Assembly: GCA_039809345.1 (NCBI GenBank)
Contig: JBDHUW010000002.1
Location: 1-64,000, forward strand
Direction of reading: 5' to 3'
DNA from: JBDHUW01 sp039809345
GTDB lineage: Bacteria; Patescibacteriota; Gracilibacteria; Absconditabacterales; Absconditicoccaceae
Length of the DNA stretch: 64,000 bases
The first letter of the stretch is position 1, and every line of letters begins with the position of its first letter. Positions 29,055 to 39,393 of the stretch are shown one piece after another. The notes below the pieces were generated by a model, which was not told where the DNA came from, made no database searches, and saw only the letters and a program-made list of their open reading frames with translations. The position numbers and the translations under genes were made by a program.

Positions 29055-29531
29055 TTATTTTACGTCAAGTATTTTGACATCATATCTCCCACTATCAGCT
29101 TTCACTCTTACTACATCACCTTTCTTTTTTCACTTGAGCGCAGCACCCAATGGAGAATCAAATGAAATTGTATCATTGAGAATATCTACTTCCCCACTAC
29201 CGACTACTGTCACTTGATGCTTCTGTCCTTCTTTCTCAAAAGTAACTTTAGAACCATAACGAATGTCTGCAGATCCTTTTTGATCTTCGTCTATTATTTG
29301 TACATTGGTCAAGAACTCTTCAATTTCATTGATACGGCTCTCGATAAGTTCTTTTTCAGAAATCGCAGTATCATATTCTGAATTTTCTGATATATCTCAT
29401 TGTCAAATTGCTTCTTTCAATCTTTGCAATGCAGCTGGTAATTCTTCGTTTTTCAATCTGTGCAACTCTAATTGCATAGACTCATATCCCTCTTTGGTAA
29501 GATAATTTGTTTGTTCTTCTATTGGATTCAT
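29055..29531 (-). CDS. greA: Transcription elongation factor GreA
   Basis: 158 aa, ATG 29529-29531 to TAA. N-terminal coiled coil with LTKEGYESMQLELHRLKNEELP and the acidic tip GDISENSEYDTAISEKELIE; C-terminal FKBP-like domain with VGSGEVDILNDTISFDSPLGAAL. GreA stimulates transcript cleavage by backtracked RNA polymerase. TGA gives Gly in IGQGDIS and before EKKGD, splitting the gene into two fragments under the standard code. Confidence 0.94.
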
Positions 29532-29555
29532 GATATGCACAATGATAATATAAAA

Positions 29556-29939
29556 TTATTTATTCAATCGTTTCAATAATTTTCTCAACACTCACCTTTC
29601 TCATGTAACTTCACGTTTTAGATGATTGAATGCATGATTCACCAAATCATCTATATTCCTGAAACTTTCGCTTCATGTCCTTTCATATCTTACCATCTTC
29701 CCATCAACAATAAACGTGAAGACTCAGTCAAACTTATCTGATTTGTTTTTTGATATACTTACTGTAATTTCTATTTCTGCTGCAGGTTTATTTGTAAATA
29801 TCTTATTGAAATATGGCTTAAGTATAGGTTGCTCAACATCTGGATTCACGTAGAGGTTCAACTGAACATATTTCTTGATACTTTCTTGTAGTAATGGAGT
29901 AATCTCATCAAATTGATAAGAGACATGAACGTGGTTCAT
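29556..29939 (-). CDS. Ribosome hibernation-promoting factor-like protein (S30AE)
   Basis: 127 aa, ATG 29937-29939 to TAA. Beta-alpha-beta-beta-beta-alpha layout of the short HPF/YfiA family: YQFDEITPLLQESIKKYVQLNL, AEIEITVSISKNKSDKFDGVFTFIVDG, and SFRNIDDLVNHAFNHLKREVTGERG, where the usual aIDxaxxkLerQlrK helix lies. Such proteins bind the decoding centre and promote dimer or silent ribosomes. Four TGA as Gly. Located just downstream of fmt's divergent partner and upstream of greA on the minus strand. Confidence 0.7.
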
Positions 29940-30053
29940 TTTTTCATTTACAAAATAAAACAACTCACACAGTATACAAAAATAAACACCAAAAGCAATC
30001 ACATTATAGCAATGTATATTGCATATAGATATCAAATATATAGAGTGATTAGT

Positions 30054-31262
30054 ATGATAAAAAAGATAAACTGGGGCCTGTGAAAATGAGTAGATCTGAT
30101 GATACAACTCTATCAAAAGACTCTTTCACCTGACAAATGAATACTTTCCCCACTTCTCAAGTGACGTGTTTGTGCACATGAACCTCACTGCTCTGCTTAC
30201 GGGAGAGAATGTATGAAACGTTATGGATTTCGGCCATGAATCGCCTACACTGCACATAGAATTATATCTTGTACCCCCAGCATGACTACCAAAAAAGATC
30301 CCTCTCATTATCGTATTGTATATTTTTCGGGCTCACCTATTTGAGTACCCTTTTTACAAGAACTGTATCAAGATCCTAGATTTGACGTAGTAGGTGTAGT
30401 CACCATGCCCGACAAGACAATTTGACGTTGACAACAGATTCAACCAAACATCATCAAACAAACAGCCAAAGACCTATGAATTAGCACTATTTACGATCGA
30501 AATGCACTCAAAAAGAAAAATAAAGATGGTGCCTACGATACTATTCCAACGATCATAACTCAATTAGAAAGCCTTCAAGCTGACTATTTCGTCGTAGTTG
30601 CATATGGGAAAATCATGCCATGAGATATTTTATCTATCCCATCGCAATGCTCTATCAATGTGCATTGATCTCTCCTTCCAGCATATCGTGGGGCCTCTCC
30701 ACTACAAACCGTCTTTTTAGATAATCAGACAAAGACCGGTCTCATGGTCATGAAGATGAGTGAAAAAATGGATGAATGAGATATTGTAAGCACTCACTCA
30801 TTTCCACTCCCCTTTTCTCGAACATCCAAAGAGCTCTTTGAAAAAGTGATGGAAATTGGACCCAAGATGCTTGCTGATGCGCTCCGAGACCTCGGTAAAT
30901 GACATATTACAAGTACTCCTCAAGATCACTCGAAAGCGACTTATTGCAAAAAAATTGAGAAACAAGATTGATATATTGATCTCTATAATACTCCCCTAGC
31001 AGAAGTATATGCCAAATACAGAGCATACAAACTTTGGCCCAAGATATGGACCACATGAGATGGAAAAAACGAGAAACTTCGGGGTAAAACTATAATCATA
31101 GAAGAGATGCAATGTGATGAGAATCTTTTTGGAGCACACAAAGATGCACCAACTATACTGGCTGATGGAAGTTTAAATCCTGCGATTGTGTTACTGATGG
31201 TGAAACCAGAAGGAAAAAAGAGTATGCTATGGGGAGAATTTGTGAATGGATATTTAAGGTAA
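30054..31262 (+). CDS. fmt: YidD-Fmt in-frame fusion (membrane insertion factor + Met-tRNA formyltransferase)
   Basis: 402 codons open from ATG 30054 to TAA 31260-31262 with TGA as Gly. Residues 1-75 match YidD: LMIQLYQKTLSPDKG, CAHEPHCSAYGRECMKRYG, HRIISCTPS. From residue 84 Fmt begins: YRIVYFSGSPIGVPFLQEL, then CSINVHGSLLPAYRGASPLQ (catalytic N and H) and KMSEKMDEGDIV with the Asp. No stop separates them; ATG 30282 could start Fmt alone but lacks any ribosome site. Fmt formylates initiator Met-tRNA; YidD aids insertion by YidC. The fusion would tether formylation near the membrane insertase, if real. Confidence 0.82.
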
Positions 31263-31282
31263 TTTTCTGTAATAGTTATAAG

Positions 31283-32407
31283 TTATTTAGTGAAATAGTT
31301 TTCCTTAAACGTCTCATAACTTCATGTTTTAGAAAAATTAATTGTATAATTTACATCATCAATTTTGTCTATTCTAATCGAATCTACTCATATAGTATCT
31401 AGTTTATCGGATGTAAGTAGTTCTCCTTCTTTAAGATGTAGCACATCTCTCAATATCCACTTTCATAGCTCCTTATTGGAATATGACATCAATGCCTTTC
31501 ATCAATCTTGACAGACTTTTGCCTTCATTTCTGCCCCATTAGGAAGCTTGAGCACAAATGGTGTATCTCTATTAGGGAAAAATGATGGGAAATTATGATG
31601 AATTTCTGCTGGTATAGGTATATAAACTTCACTCATATCCCTTTTTCTTCATCATGCGTTCCACTGATTAAGTCAACTCTTTGAATATACTTCTCTATCT
31701 CTCCCATATAAAGGTAGATAAATGGTTCACATATTGCTACTTATGTCGCTCCTAGAATTTCATAAGCTGAGAATTGGTTTCAATGCCTCCAATGGATCGT
31801 CAATCATCGCAACTTCAAATTTATATAGTGGTTCAGAAGTTGTAATAAACTTTTTAGTTAAAGTGCTTTTTGATATAAGAAATGAGTATTCATGTAATGT
31901 ATCAGTAAATGTGATAGATCACTTATTCTTTTTTACATGCATAATCTTATCTATGGCAATTTTATCCATACTCTCTTCATAAAGTGAGTAAACTCACTCA
32001 TCTCTCACTACACAGTGATAAATCATTCTATCTATTCCATAAACACTCATAGTGAAATCTATTCTTTCATTTCTCAGCGTAGCAATTTTCTCAATGAGTA
32101 ATTCTGGGGGAGAACTCTCATATAGTAATCTATCACTATTAAACTCAGCAACCTTTTGATAAGTTTTATTATTTCATGCCAAAAATGTTTTCAAGCCTAT
32201 ACCAATACTATCCTTCATCGCATCAGCTGACAAATCTCACCTTGATAGATCTGATGCGCTAAAAGATCTACAAAATATCTTTTCAGCCACACGATAGTAT
32301 AAGTATGGTATTTTAGACTCAGAAAATAGATATGATAGAGATCATACAATTTTTAAATAATCTTCGTATGTCTTTTGTGCTTCACTACTCTGGTTTGAAA
32401 AAAACAT
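31283..32407 (-). CDS. Type II restriction endonuclease
   Basis: 374 aa, ATG 32405-32407 to TAA. The N-terminal half has ADAMKDSIGIGLKTFLAG followed by YQKVAEFNSDRLLYE, a pattern found in several type II enzymes and likely the PD-(D/E)XK core (K in LKTF). The C-terminal half (SEVYIPIPAEIHHNFPSFFP ... MKAKVCQDGGKALMSYSNKELGKWILRDVL) resembles the B3-like recognition domain of NgoFVII-type enzymes. It begins 10 bp after the stop of the cytosine methyltransferase gene, the standard R-M layout. Both Gly of QDGGK are TGA. Confidence 0.75.
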
Positions 32408-32417
32408 GTTCAGATGC

Positions 32418-33356
32418 TTAATGATTTAAAGCATTTTTCATATTTTCTGCCACTCTTTTAATAACAGGTACAGAGACTGAATTCCCAAACTGCTTATATA
32501 ATTGAGAATCAGCTATTGGAGGCAATATATATGTTTTGGGGAACCCCTGAAAATTAGCACACTCTCTTGGCGTAAGTTTTCTAATTCACTTTTCGTCAAG
32601 AAGTATTGGCACATTATGTCATCACATTCACATATTAGCCGTAAGTGTTGGACAGACTTTGTTTTTATTCTCCCTAACATACTTTCTTCTCCATTGATAG
32701 ATAGTGTCTCTATTGGTTACAAAATCAACTAATTGAGAGAACAATGGCTTCTTATTGTAATAATATTTATCATCGATATCATATTCTAGAAGATCATGGA
32801 TACTATTCTTTAAAGGTATCTTGTTGGGGAAAGAAAAATTGTGAAAAGCTTCTTTTGACAGGAATCATACTATATAAATTCTTTCTCTATTTTGCGGGAT
32901 ATTACCATACTCCATAGTATTTAGCACACTATATGTCACATGATATCACAGATCCTTAAGCTCTTTTAGTATAACATTTAGTGTATTTCATTTATCATGA
33001 GTCTTGAGGTTTTTTACATTTTCTAGTAGAATTGCTTTGGGCTTTTTAGCTTTTAATATCCTCAGCACCTCGAAAAACAAGTTTCAACGACCTTTATCAT
33101 CGTTGAATCAATGTCTATATCAAGCTATAGAAAATGGCTGACAAGGGAATCATCAAGTAAATACGTCAAAATCTGGGATGTCATTAACATCTATATTTGT
33201 AATATCTCATAGAGTCATTTTCACTGGAAAGTTTGCATCAAATGTGGTTTTACAGAACCTGTCGAAATCATTAGAAAAAACACATTTGAATCAAGCCTGT
33301 TCAAATCATATTTTAATTCCGCCAACTCATGCAAAAAAATCAACAAACCTAAACAT
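32418..33356 (-). CDS. DNA (cytosine-5) methyltransferase
   Basis: 312 aa, ATG 33354-33356 to TAA. Motif I VDFFAGVGGIKIGFEQAGF, motif IV TGGFPCQPFSIAG with the catalytic Cys, motif VI ENVKNL, and C-terminal motif X GNSVSVPV. It protects host DNA from the adjacent endonuclease by 5-methylcytosine. The glycines of FAG, TGG and IAG are TGA codons, so the methylase could not work in a standard-code cell. The recognition sequence cannot be told from the sequence. Confidence 0.94.
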
Positions 33357-33441
33357 CAATGATGATATATGTATACTTAATAAATGTTTATATTCCATGT
33401 ATACTATATCAGATTAGAAAATCAAAGAAAAAGATAAGAAA

Positions 33442-33466
33442 AAATTTACACGGGGTGTGTAAATTT
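33442..33466 (-). terminator. Terminator of the thioredoxin gene
   Basis: AAATTTACAC and GTGTAAATTT form a perfect 10-bp stem around GGGGT and are followed on the minus strand by a T-run. It lies 24 bp past the thioredoxin stop. Confidence 0.75.
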
Positions 33467-33489
33467 CTGTCATTGAAGTTATATAATTA

Positions 33490-33834
33490 CTAATCAGTCT
33501 TTTTTGGCATATGATTACCAAGAAGTTGCATAATTGCCTCAACCGACTGGACTCACACAAACTGGTCAACTTTTTCTCCTCAGACAAAAAACAGCACCAA
33601 TGGAATACTTGAAACACCAAATTGAATAGCTAATGGCTGATTTTGCTCAGCTTCAACATCAATTTTCAGTAGCTTCACCTTCCCTTCTGATTGTTCAATC
33701 ACTTGATGAAGAATTGGTCAAAGCATACGGCATGGCCCACACCATTCTGCCCAAAAATCAACGAGCACTATTCCTTCAAAATTCTGTATTTCTGCAGCGA
33801 ATTGCTCAGCTCAAACTATATCTATATGACTCAT
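33490..33834 (-). CDS. trxA: Thioredoxin
   Basis: 114 aa, ATG 33832-33834 to TAG. VLVDFWAEWCGPCRMLGPIL contains the redox WCGPC motif; SSIPLVLFFVGGEKVDQFVG carries the cis-Pro loop. Cytoplasmic disulfide reductase, the expected electron donor for MsrAB at the left end of the window. TGA encodes Gly in LGPIL, VGGE and FVGV. Flanked by its own terminator. Confidence 0.95.
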
Positions 33835-33876
33835 TGTGATTATTTTCTACTAAATAAATGTTCATTTGTCTAATCT

Positions 33877-34146
33877 CTATGATCAGTAGCATATTTGCTT
33901 CATGATTTTTTTGATAGTGTGCATGAGTGATACGTTGTAATCTACATATCATCTCACCGCCTGCACCTCAAACTCCTCTATTTCATTCCAACCTGGCTTG
34001 ATATGTACTAAAAACTTATGTGAACTTACTGACAATACTACATCATACGATCCGCCATCCTTTTCCTGGAAGACAGCAGAAATGTTGTTTCCTGACACAG
34101 TGTGCGTAGTGCACAGGTCTGCATCAAAGAGAGTCGGTTGTTGCAT
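33877..34146 (-). CDS. Small hypothetical protein
   Basis: 89 aa, ATG 34144-34146 to TAG 33877-33879, passing two TGA (after EVQAVR and before the final Ser). Beta-rich: HTVSGNNISAVFQEKDGGSYDVVLSVSSHKF then LVHIKPGWNEIEEFEV. No known family. It diverges from the 34299 operon. Confidence 0.5.
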
Positions 34147-34298
34147 ACTTTGTCAGGAGATTATGAGATAAAAAGTTTTGCGTGAGGAAGATATATATTT
34201 TTTCACTTGCATTCCTAGTGGCAAATTGTTATTCTTTTTGCACAAGAAACGTTATTATTTATAGACTATTTATATAATTATTTTTTATACAAATAAGT

Positions 34299-35081
34299 AT
34301 GGTAGAGAGCGCCAAGAAGCCAACTTCACAATTCAACATTTTTGTTGAAAGATTATTGAAAAAGAAGGGAAAAATAATAGACAATAAAAGTATCGAGAAA
34401 ATTGTATCCCAAATTATGGGAGAGAAATATACGCGCACAAAATCATACAAGATTGTACATCAAGCAAACATCAAAGGTCACCTAATTATACTCAAAAAAG
34501 ACCTATACTACGTACCACAAACAAAGGAAAATGAGACCGACATCATAGCCAAATGGTACTGGTTTATCTTACACCTACACATCAAGCAATATATCCAAGG
34601 CAAGTGATTGATCACGGGAATCACTGCGCTGCACCTATATCTACACAACTACGAAATCCCTGATTCAATCTCAATATTGTCTCCCAACAAACAGTGCCAA
34701 GAAGTTGTAGTACGCGACAAGATCACCATGATCAAAAAAATGAATAGTGGTGGAACATCTTTGTTTCCACTCTTGAGAAAATCAGCTAGCAAAATCACGA
34801 TTCATGGGAAAAGCTTCTACACGACATCATTGATAGTTTCACTGTTGGAAACGTTTTATGCAAATGATCATCACTCACATACGGTAAATGAGCTGGGCAA
34901 AAAGATACTCAGAAAGCATTGGAAAATGCTAGATCGAGAAGAGGCAATTGTGCTTTTGAGAAAAGGAAAATATCATTCTAGCATCAACAAGATTTATCAA
35001 CTTTCTCGCAGTATAGACGATTCATATGCCAATCATATCATGTGAATCATCAAAAAACATAGCTATAGAATTAGCATATAA
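34299..35081 (+). CDS. AbiEi-like winged-helix protein (candidate)
   Basis: 260 aa, ATG to TAA 35079-35081. Layout resembles AbiEi-type regulators: N-terminal winged helix (LKKKGKIIDNKSIEKIVSQI ... IILKKDLYYVPQ), then a domain beginning GKGLITGITALHLYLHNYEIPDSISIL, the usual place of the AbiEi core helix and strand. AbiEi proteins are type IV antitoxins. The following gene does not look like the AbiEii nucleotidyltransferase, so the role is open. TGA at 34605-34607 joins two fragments. Confidence 0.5.
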
Positions 35082-35118
35082 AAAATGTATACATCAGGTA
35101 TTTATTTCTCCATTCACT

Positions 35119-35808
35119 ATGAAAAAAGTGAACAACAATTTACATGAATCGCTATCTCTCCTTCAGTGATATTACTCATACTTTCTCCTGCTGCTCTATA
35201 CAGATAGCTTGATGAAAAAAGGGAAGATAGCATCTCCTACCGACGATATCATACTGACGACCTGATCAAAAAGCGGTATAAGATTAAACACTAAGCGCAT
35301 TAGTAACCTACTACAGCAAATCCAAAAATCTCCTGATGCCAAAAATGTCTATGGGTATCTAGGATATGTAAGTAGTATCAAATGACTCTTTGGTGTATTT
35401 ATGGATCTCTTTTCAACATCATCACCACGAAGAACATTTCTCAAACACTCGCTGTGACAAAGATACGATGCATATGTACATATCATTCGCGTTTGTAGAA
35501 ACCTCCTTACCCACCAACATACGCCAGATCTTCGTATATCACAACGCGATATCGAGCTCCAAATGACAAAATTGCTTGAAGCAGACAAACGCATCATTAC
35601 CCTCACGTTCCACTACAAAGATATTTTTTGAAAAGACCGAGAAGGCTCACCTACATACTGATTCTACATCAGTCTCAATACGATGACACTCCATACAAAG
35701 CGCACTCTCTTTGACCTTATCGATGAACACACTATGTTTATGCTAGCAGAAAGTGTCTTCAATCTTTCAGAGCATTATTTGAGAACACACAAATCCCATG
35801 GGAAATAG
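35119..35808 (+). CDS. Hypothetical protein, second gene of the operon
   Basis: 229 aa, ATG 35119-35121 to TAG 35806-35808. The start was chosen because the earlier ATG at 35085 reads into TAG at 35205. N-terminal helices (HESLSLLQGYYSYFLLLLYTDSL), a middle basic region and LTTGSKSGIRLNTKRISNLLQ, DYVH-like helices and a C-terminal HTMFMLAESVFNLSEHYL. Not recognised. The gene overlaps the next one by 11 bp and lies 37 bp after the AbiEi-like gene. Confidence 0.6.
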
Positions 35809-36526
35809 GTATTATACTCAAGCATGTCAGATAGAGACAGCTATCGGGAACAATGCACTTTCGTTCGATGCTAGGAAAACAATGTGATCACCCTGCATAC
35901 TCACGATTCCACAACTTAAATCTGGTACATGGTCAGATGTGATATTTTCCGATAATATTTGATTTGAGGAAATTGATCATCATTGCAATCTCCATACGTG
36001 CAAGGGTCTTCAGCACCTAATCAGTATAGAAAAAACAACTACTAATCCACCTACCTACATCATGGATAACCACAACCATGCACTCTATTTTTGGCTTCAT
36101 GCTCATGTAAAAAACACCATCCCAAACAATATTCCTGTGATTCACATAGATCAACATGCAGATATGGGGAGTCCTATAGCGCCTATCGATCACTCTCAAA
36201 TAGACAATCTCTCCTATATCGCGACCTACGCCAATGAAATATGCAATGTGGGTAGTTTCATCCTACCGTGTATAGATACATGAGTGATATGAGAAGTGCA
36301 CCAAATTCGCACAGTGAGTAAACTCCTTACATATACAGTACCTCCAACATACAGCTACATACTTGATATCGACATTGATTTCTGGTCTTCTCACACTCCA
36401 ACACAAGCAGAAAAAGAGATAGTACAATCCCTCTATCAGCATGCATCTCTTTGCACTATAGCACTTTCTCCATACTTCATAGATTGAGAAAAAAGCATCA
36501 AAATCATGAACCAACTCTTTGGATAA
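35798..36526 (+). CDS. UPF0489-family (arginase-fold-like) protein
   Basis: 242 aa, ATG 35798-35800, overlapping the previous stop, to TAA 36524-36526. Metal-binding-like segments: YIMDNHNHALYFWL, IPVIHIDQHADMG, and YILDIDIDFW, the HxD/DIDxD pattern of the UPF0489 family. Members have an arginase-like fold with unknown activity. The overlap implies translational coupling within a three-gene operon. TGA are Gly at GSPCIL, NIGFEE, TGVIGEV and DGEKS. Confidence 0.7.
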
Positions 36527-36563
36527 ATATATGACCTAAAAATCTGTGAAAAGGTCCAATTTT

Positions 36564-36593
36564 TTGACAAAATTAGAAAAGGGAGTATATTAT
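36564..36593 (+). promoter_or_regulatory. Strong promoter for the 36639 gene
   Basis: Consensus TTGACA (36564-36569) with TATATT at 36586-36591 (16-bp spacer) or TATTAT two bases further on. It lies about 45 bp upstream of the small gene at 36639. Confidence 0.65.
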
Positions 36594-36638
36594 ATATATC
36601 GGTTCACATGAATCGATATCACCAAAAAAGCTAAAATC

Positions 36639-36839
36639 ATGGCTAAGAAAGGCACATCCCAAAAAGAACAAATTAATGGCATGCCCGAAATAAAGATTTC
36701 AATATCTATAAACGGGTGCCATTCAAAAACGGACAAGCGCACATTGCGTGCCAATCCAGTCCCTAAACCCAAGGGGAAAGTAAATCGGGGGAAAAATTGG
36801 CAGTTCGACTTTTGGTTCAGACTGGAGACTATGCATTAG
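36639..36839 (+). CDS. Small basic hypothetical protein
   Basis: 66 aa, ATG to TAG 36837-36839. Very basic middle (CHSKTDKRTLRANPVPKPKGKVNRGKNW) with aromatic end FDFWFRLETMH. No family recognised; the charge suggests nucleic-acid binding. No TGA codon. A consensus promoter in front and a terminator hairpin behind (36865-36890) support a real single-gene unit. Confidence 0.5.
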   Translation: MAKKGTSQKEQINGMPEIKISISINGCHSKTDKRTLRANPVPKPKGKVNRGKNWQFDFWFRLETMH

Positions 36840-36864
36840 CCATGGTCAACAGCAAACAGTGATT

Positions 36865-36890
36865 AGAGAGGCTCGTATTTCGACCTCTCT
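36865..36890 (+). terminator. Hairpin after the small basic gene
   Basis: AGAGAGG and CCTCTCT pair around a 12-nt loop, followed by TCCCTTT. It separates the small gene from the lipase gene, whose start was therefore placed at 36913 and not at 36859. Confidence 0.6.
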
Positions 36891-36912
36891 TCCCTTTAAA
36901 AGTTCCAAAGAC

Positions 36913-37755
36913 ATGAGTACACTAGATACTATCACAACACATTCAAAAAAAATATTAAACCGAGCTGGGCATATTGTGGACAGTGCTTTTTCTGTATTCC
37001 CAAAGAAGGTAGCAACTACCACAGAGAGAGTATTTTCAGCAAATACAGCAAACCAAATATCAGATTCAATTCAAGATGTGAAAAATAATTTTGCTAGTTT
37101 ATTTCAGAATATCGTTGAAGAAGACACCATCAATCTTGCTACAGAAGATGTCGCTTGTGGTATTATAGCTAATTTGGCATATTGTGACCCATTTTCACGC
37201 GACAAAGAAGTTGATACGTATAAGCTCATAGAAGAATATAACAAAATTGAATACTGTCTCTACAGAGATGATAAAGCACAAAAATATATTCTCTGATATA
37301 GATGAACAGAGTTTAGGGATAGCAGAGATTATATAAGCGATCTGAATATCATCATCTGAACGCATGAATTCGATGAAAGATTTCAACACGGCTTAAAAGT
37401 GTATGAAGAAATTGCGGAAAAGTATCCTGATGATATCAAAATCATCACATGACATTCTCTATGAGGAACTATTTGCTACATGATTGCCCAGAAAAAAGAC
37501 CCTGATCGTACAGTCGTTTTCAATCCTTGATCATCAGCAAATCCCACTTTCATCATGATGATGAAAGATACACAAACGCAAGAACCTCGAACCAAGCGCA
37601 TATTCACATACAGGATTCTATGAGATATAGTTTCAACACTTAGTGTGATCGGCTATACGAGGACATTCCGCAAAGCATCTGTCAATCCTGCAGATCTTCA
37701 TGCTGCAATCAACTTTCTCCCTGCTTGATATACGCTCCCTCCTGAAAATAAATAG
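36913..37755 (+). CDS. Class 3 lipase-like hydrolase
   Basis: 280 aa, ATG 36913 to TAG 37753-37755. Alpha/beta-hydrolase of the lipase_3 type: YCLYRDDKAQKYILGYRGTEF region, LNIIIGTHEFDERFQHGLKVYEEI, nucleophile KIITGHSLGGTICYMIA, then VVFNPGSSANP, the Asp in LGDIVSTL and the His in NPADLHAAINFLP. No signal peptide. Gly of GHSLGG are partly TGA. The natural ester substrate is unknown. Confidence 0.85.
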
Positions 37756-37790
37756 TGGAATTTATAGCAGGTTTCATTAGTATTAGCTAG

Positions 37791-38837
37791 ATGTGAACTA
37801 AGATTATTTGACTTGCGCCTATGGACGGTATTACAAACTGTGCATACCGCATCATAGCAAAAGAACTTTTTGAAAAACACAACACTGATCCAAACAGTGT
37901 TTTTTGGATGCGAACTGAATTTATGAATGTAGAGGGATTTATGCGTGAACCATGACGCCTGATTCATCATCTGATGAAAACTGATTATGAAGATAAGACT
38001 GTGGCACAAATATACTGAGCTGATCACCATGACCTGGTACAAAGCGCTATGTTTATAGATCAATATATGCCTGATTTCATGGGAATTGAGCTCAATATAT
38101 GATGTCCTTCCCCCAAGGTAATGAGTTGTGGCTGAGGTGCCTGAATGATGAAAGATAGACCTCGTACGATAGCAATCATCAAAGATATTGTTGCAAACAC
38201 CTCTCTCCCCTTCAGTATCAAAACAAGAGCATGATTATCCCTTGAAGACAAAAAAGATCAAAGAGAATTCATTTTAGACGTAGCGCCATACTGCAGACAT
38301 ATTATAATTCACGGAAGAACATATAAGCAATCACACAGTGGCGAGGTTGATCGACAATATATCTATGATATCAAGCGTGAACTAGGAGACAAATGCATCA
38401 TTATCGGGAATTGATGAATCTCATCCTTTGATAATATGCATGAACGTATGTGAGAGTTGGATGGTATCATGATTTGACAAGCCGCAATCTGACGACCATG
38501 GATTTTCACCAATCACAATCCAACTGTAGAAGAGCGTTATGAAACTATCGTCCGTCATGCAAAAATGATGATCATACTTTACGACTACTATTTCAAAAAT
38601 ATAGACTTAGGACGTAATTTTGTACAGCCAACATATGCACGATTACAAGACCAGATTGCTCAATTCTCTGCTGACAAATACGAGCATGAAAAAACCATGA
38701 TTGAATATAGAAAATACGTATTCAACTATATTTCTGGGCTGCCAGGGAATAGAGAGCTCAAAGTGCAACTTGCGTCTACAAAAGATTATGGTGCTACTAT
38801 TGGATATGTGGAGGATTTTTTTGCAACATTGAAATAG
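37791..38837 (+). CDS. dus: tRNA-dihydrouridine synthase
   Basis: 348 aa, ATG 37791 to TAG 38835-38837. N-terminal FMN site IIGLAPMDGITNCAYR, then IELNIGCPSPKVMSCGGGAGMMKD with the catalytic Cys region, SIKTRAGLSLED, IIIHGRTYKQSHSGEVD and IIIGNGGISS. The TIM barrel reduces uridines of tRNA using NADPH. Nearly all conserved Gly (CPSPKV neighbours, GGGAG, NGGI, GQAAIGRPW) are TGA; a standard annotation would keep only the last 90 residues. Confidence 0.93.
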
Positions 38838-38912
38838 TATGTAAAAAGTTGTGTTTTAATTCGTTTTGTGTTATACTTATAATAATTCATTTTATATTAT
38901 ATTATACAAAAA

Positions 38913-39380
38913 ATGGGAATTGGAACAATTAAGCCAAAAGTTGGATGACCTAAAATTACAGGGAAACAAGTTTCAAAGATCAATAAGTCCGTATTGGGAA
39001 TTCTAAAATATGCATGAGGGGGAATTAATCCTAGAGATGTTTTGAAGGGTATTAAGTGAAGTAACGTGGTTAATGCAATTGAAAATACGAATACTCTTTC
39101 CAATGAAGCTTATGCGACTTGAAAATCCTTACTCAAAAAATATTTCGATTGAGAAATTGATAATGAATTTATAGCAAATCTTCGTAGGGATGCAAAAACC
39201 TACAGTACAGTAAAAAAACACTTAGATGAATATATACATTTTGCTAATATGACTTTATATGGAAGTGGTGCAGCAAACGAGACATTACCTGAAGAAGTGC
39301 AAGCAATAGAAGACTTCGGTGAAACTTATGTTGCACTTCAAAAAATAAAAGAGAGATTCTCTGACGCAGAGTCTCTCTAA
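38913..39380 (+). CDS. Hypothetical 155-aa protein
   Basis: ATG 38913 to TAA 39378-39380. Gly/Lys-rich N-terminus (GIGTIKPKVGGPKITGKQVSK) followed by helices (GILKYAGGGINPRDVLKGI; EIDNEFIANLRRDAKTYSTVKKHLDEYIHFA). Unknown family; six TGA. The last codons fold into a hairpin (GAGAGATTCTCTG / CAGAGTCTCTC) that covers the stop, so the transcription terminator overlaps the coding end. Convergent with clpB, 13 bp apart. Confidence 0.6.
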
Positions 39381-39393
39381 ATCATGTGATGAA

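Noticed and set aside
30282..30284. Separate start of fmt
   Set aside because: No stop between YidD and Fmt and no ribosome-binding sequence before this ATG; kept as an alternative only.
35085..35207. Start of the middle operon gene at ATG 35085
   Set aside because: That frame meets TAG at 35205 after 40 codons; the frame from ATG 35119 stays open to 35808.
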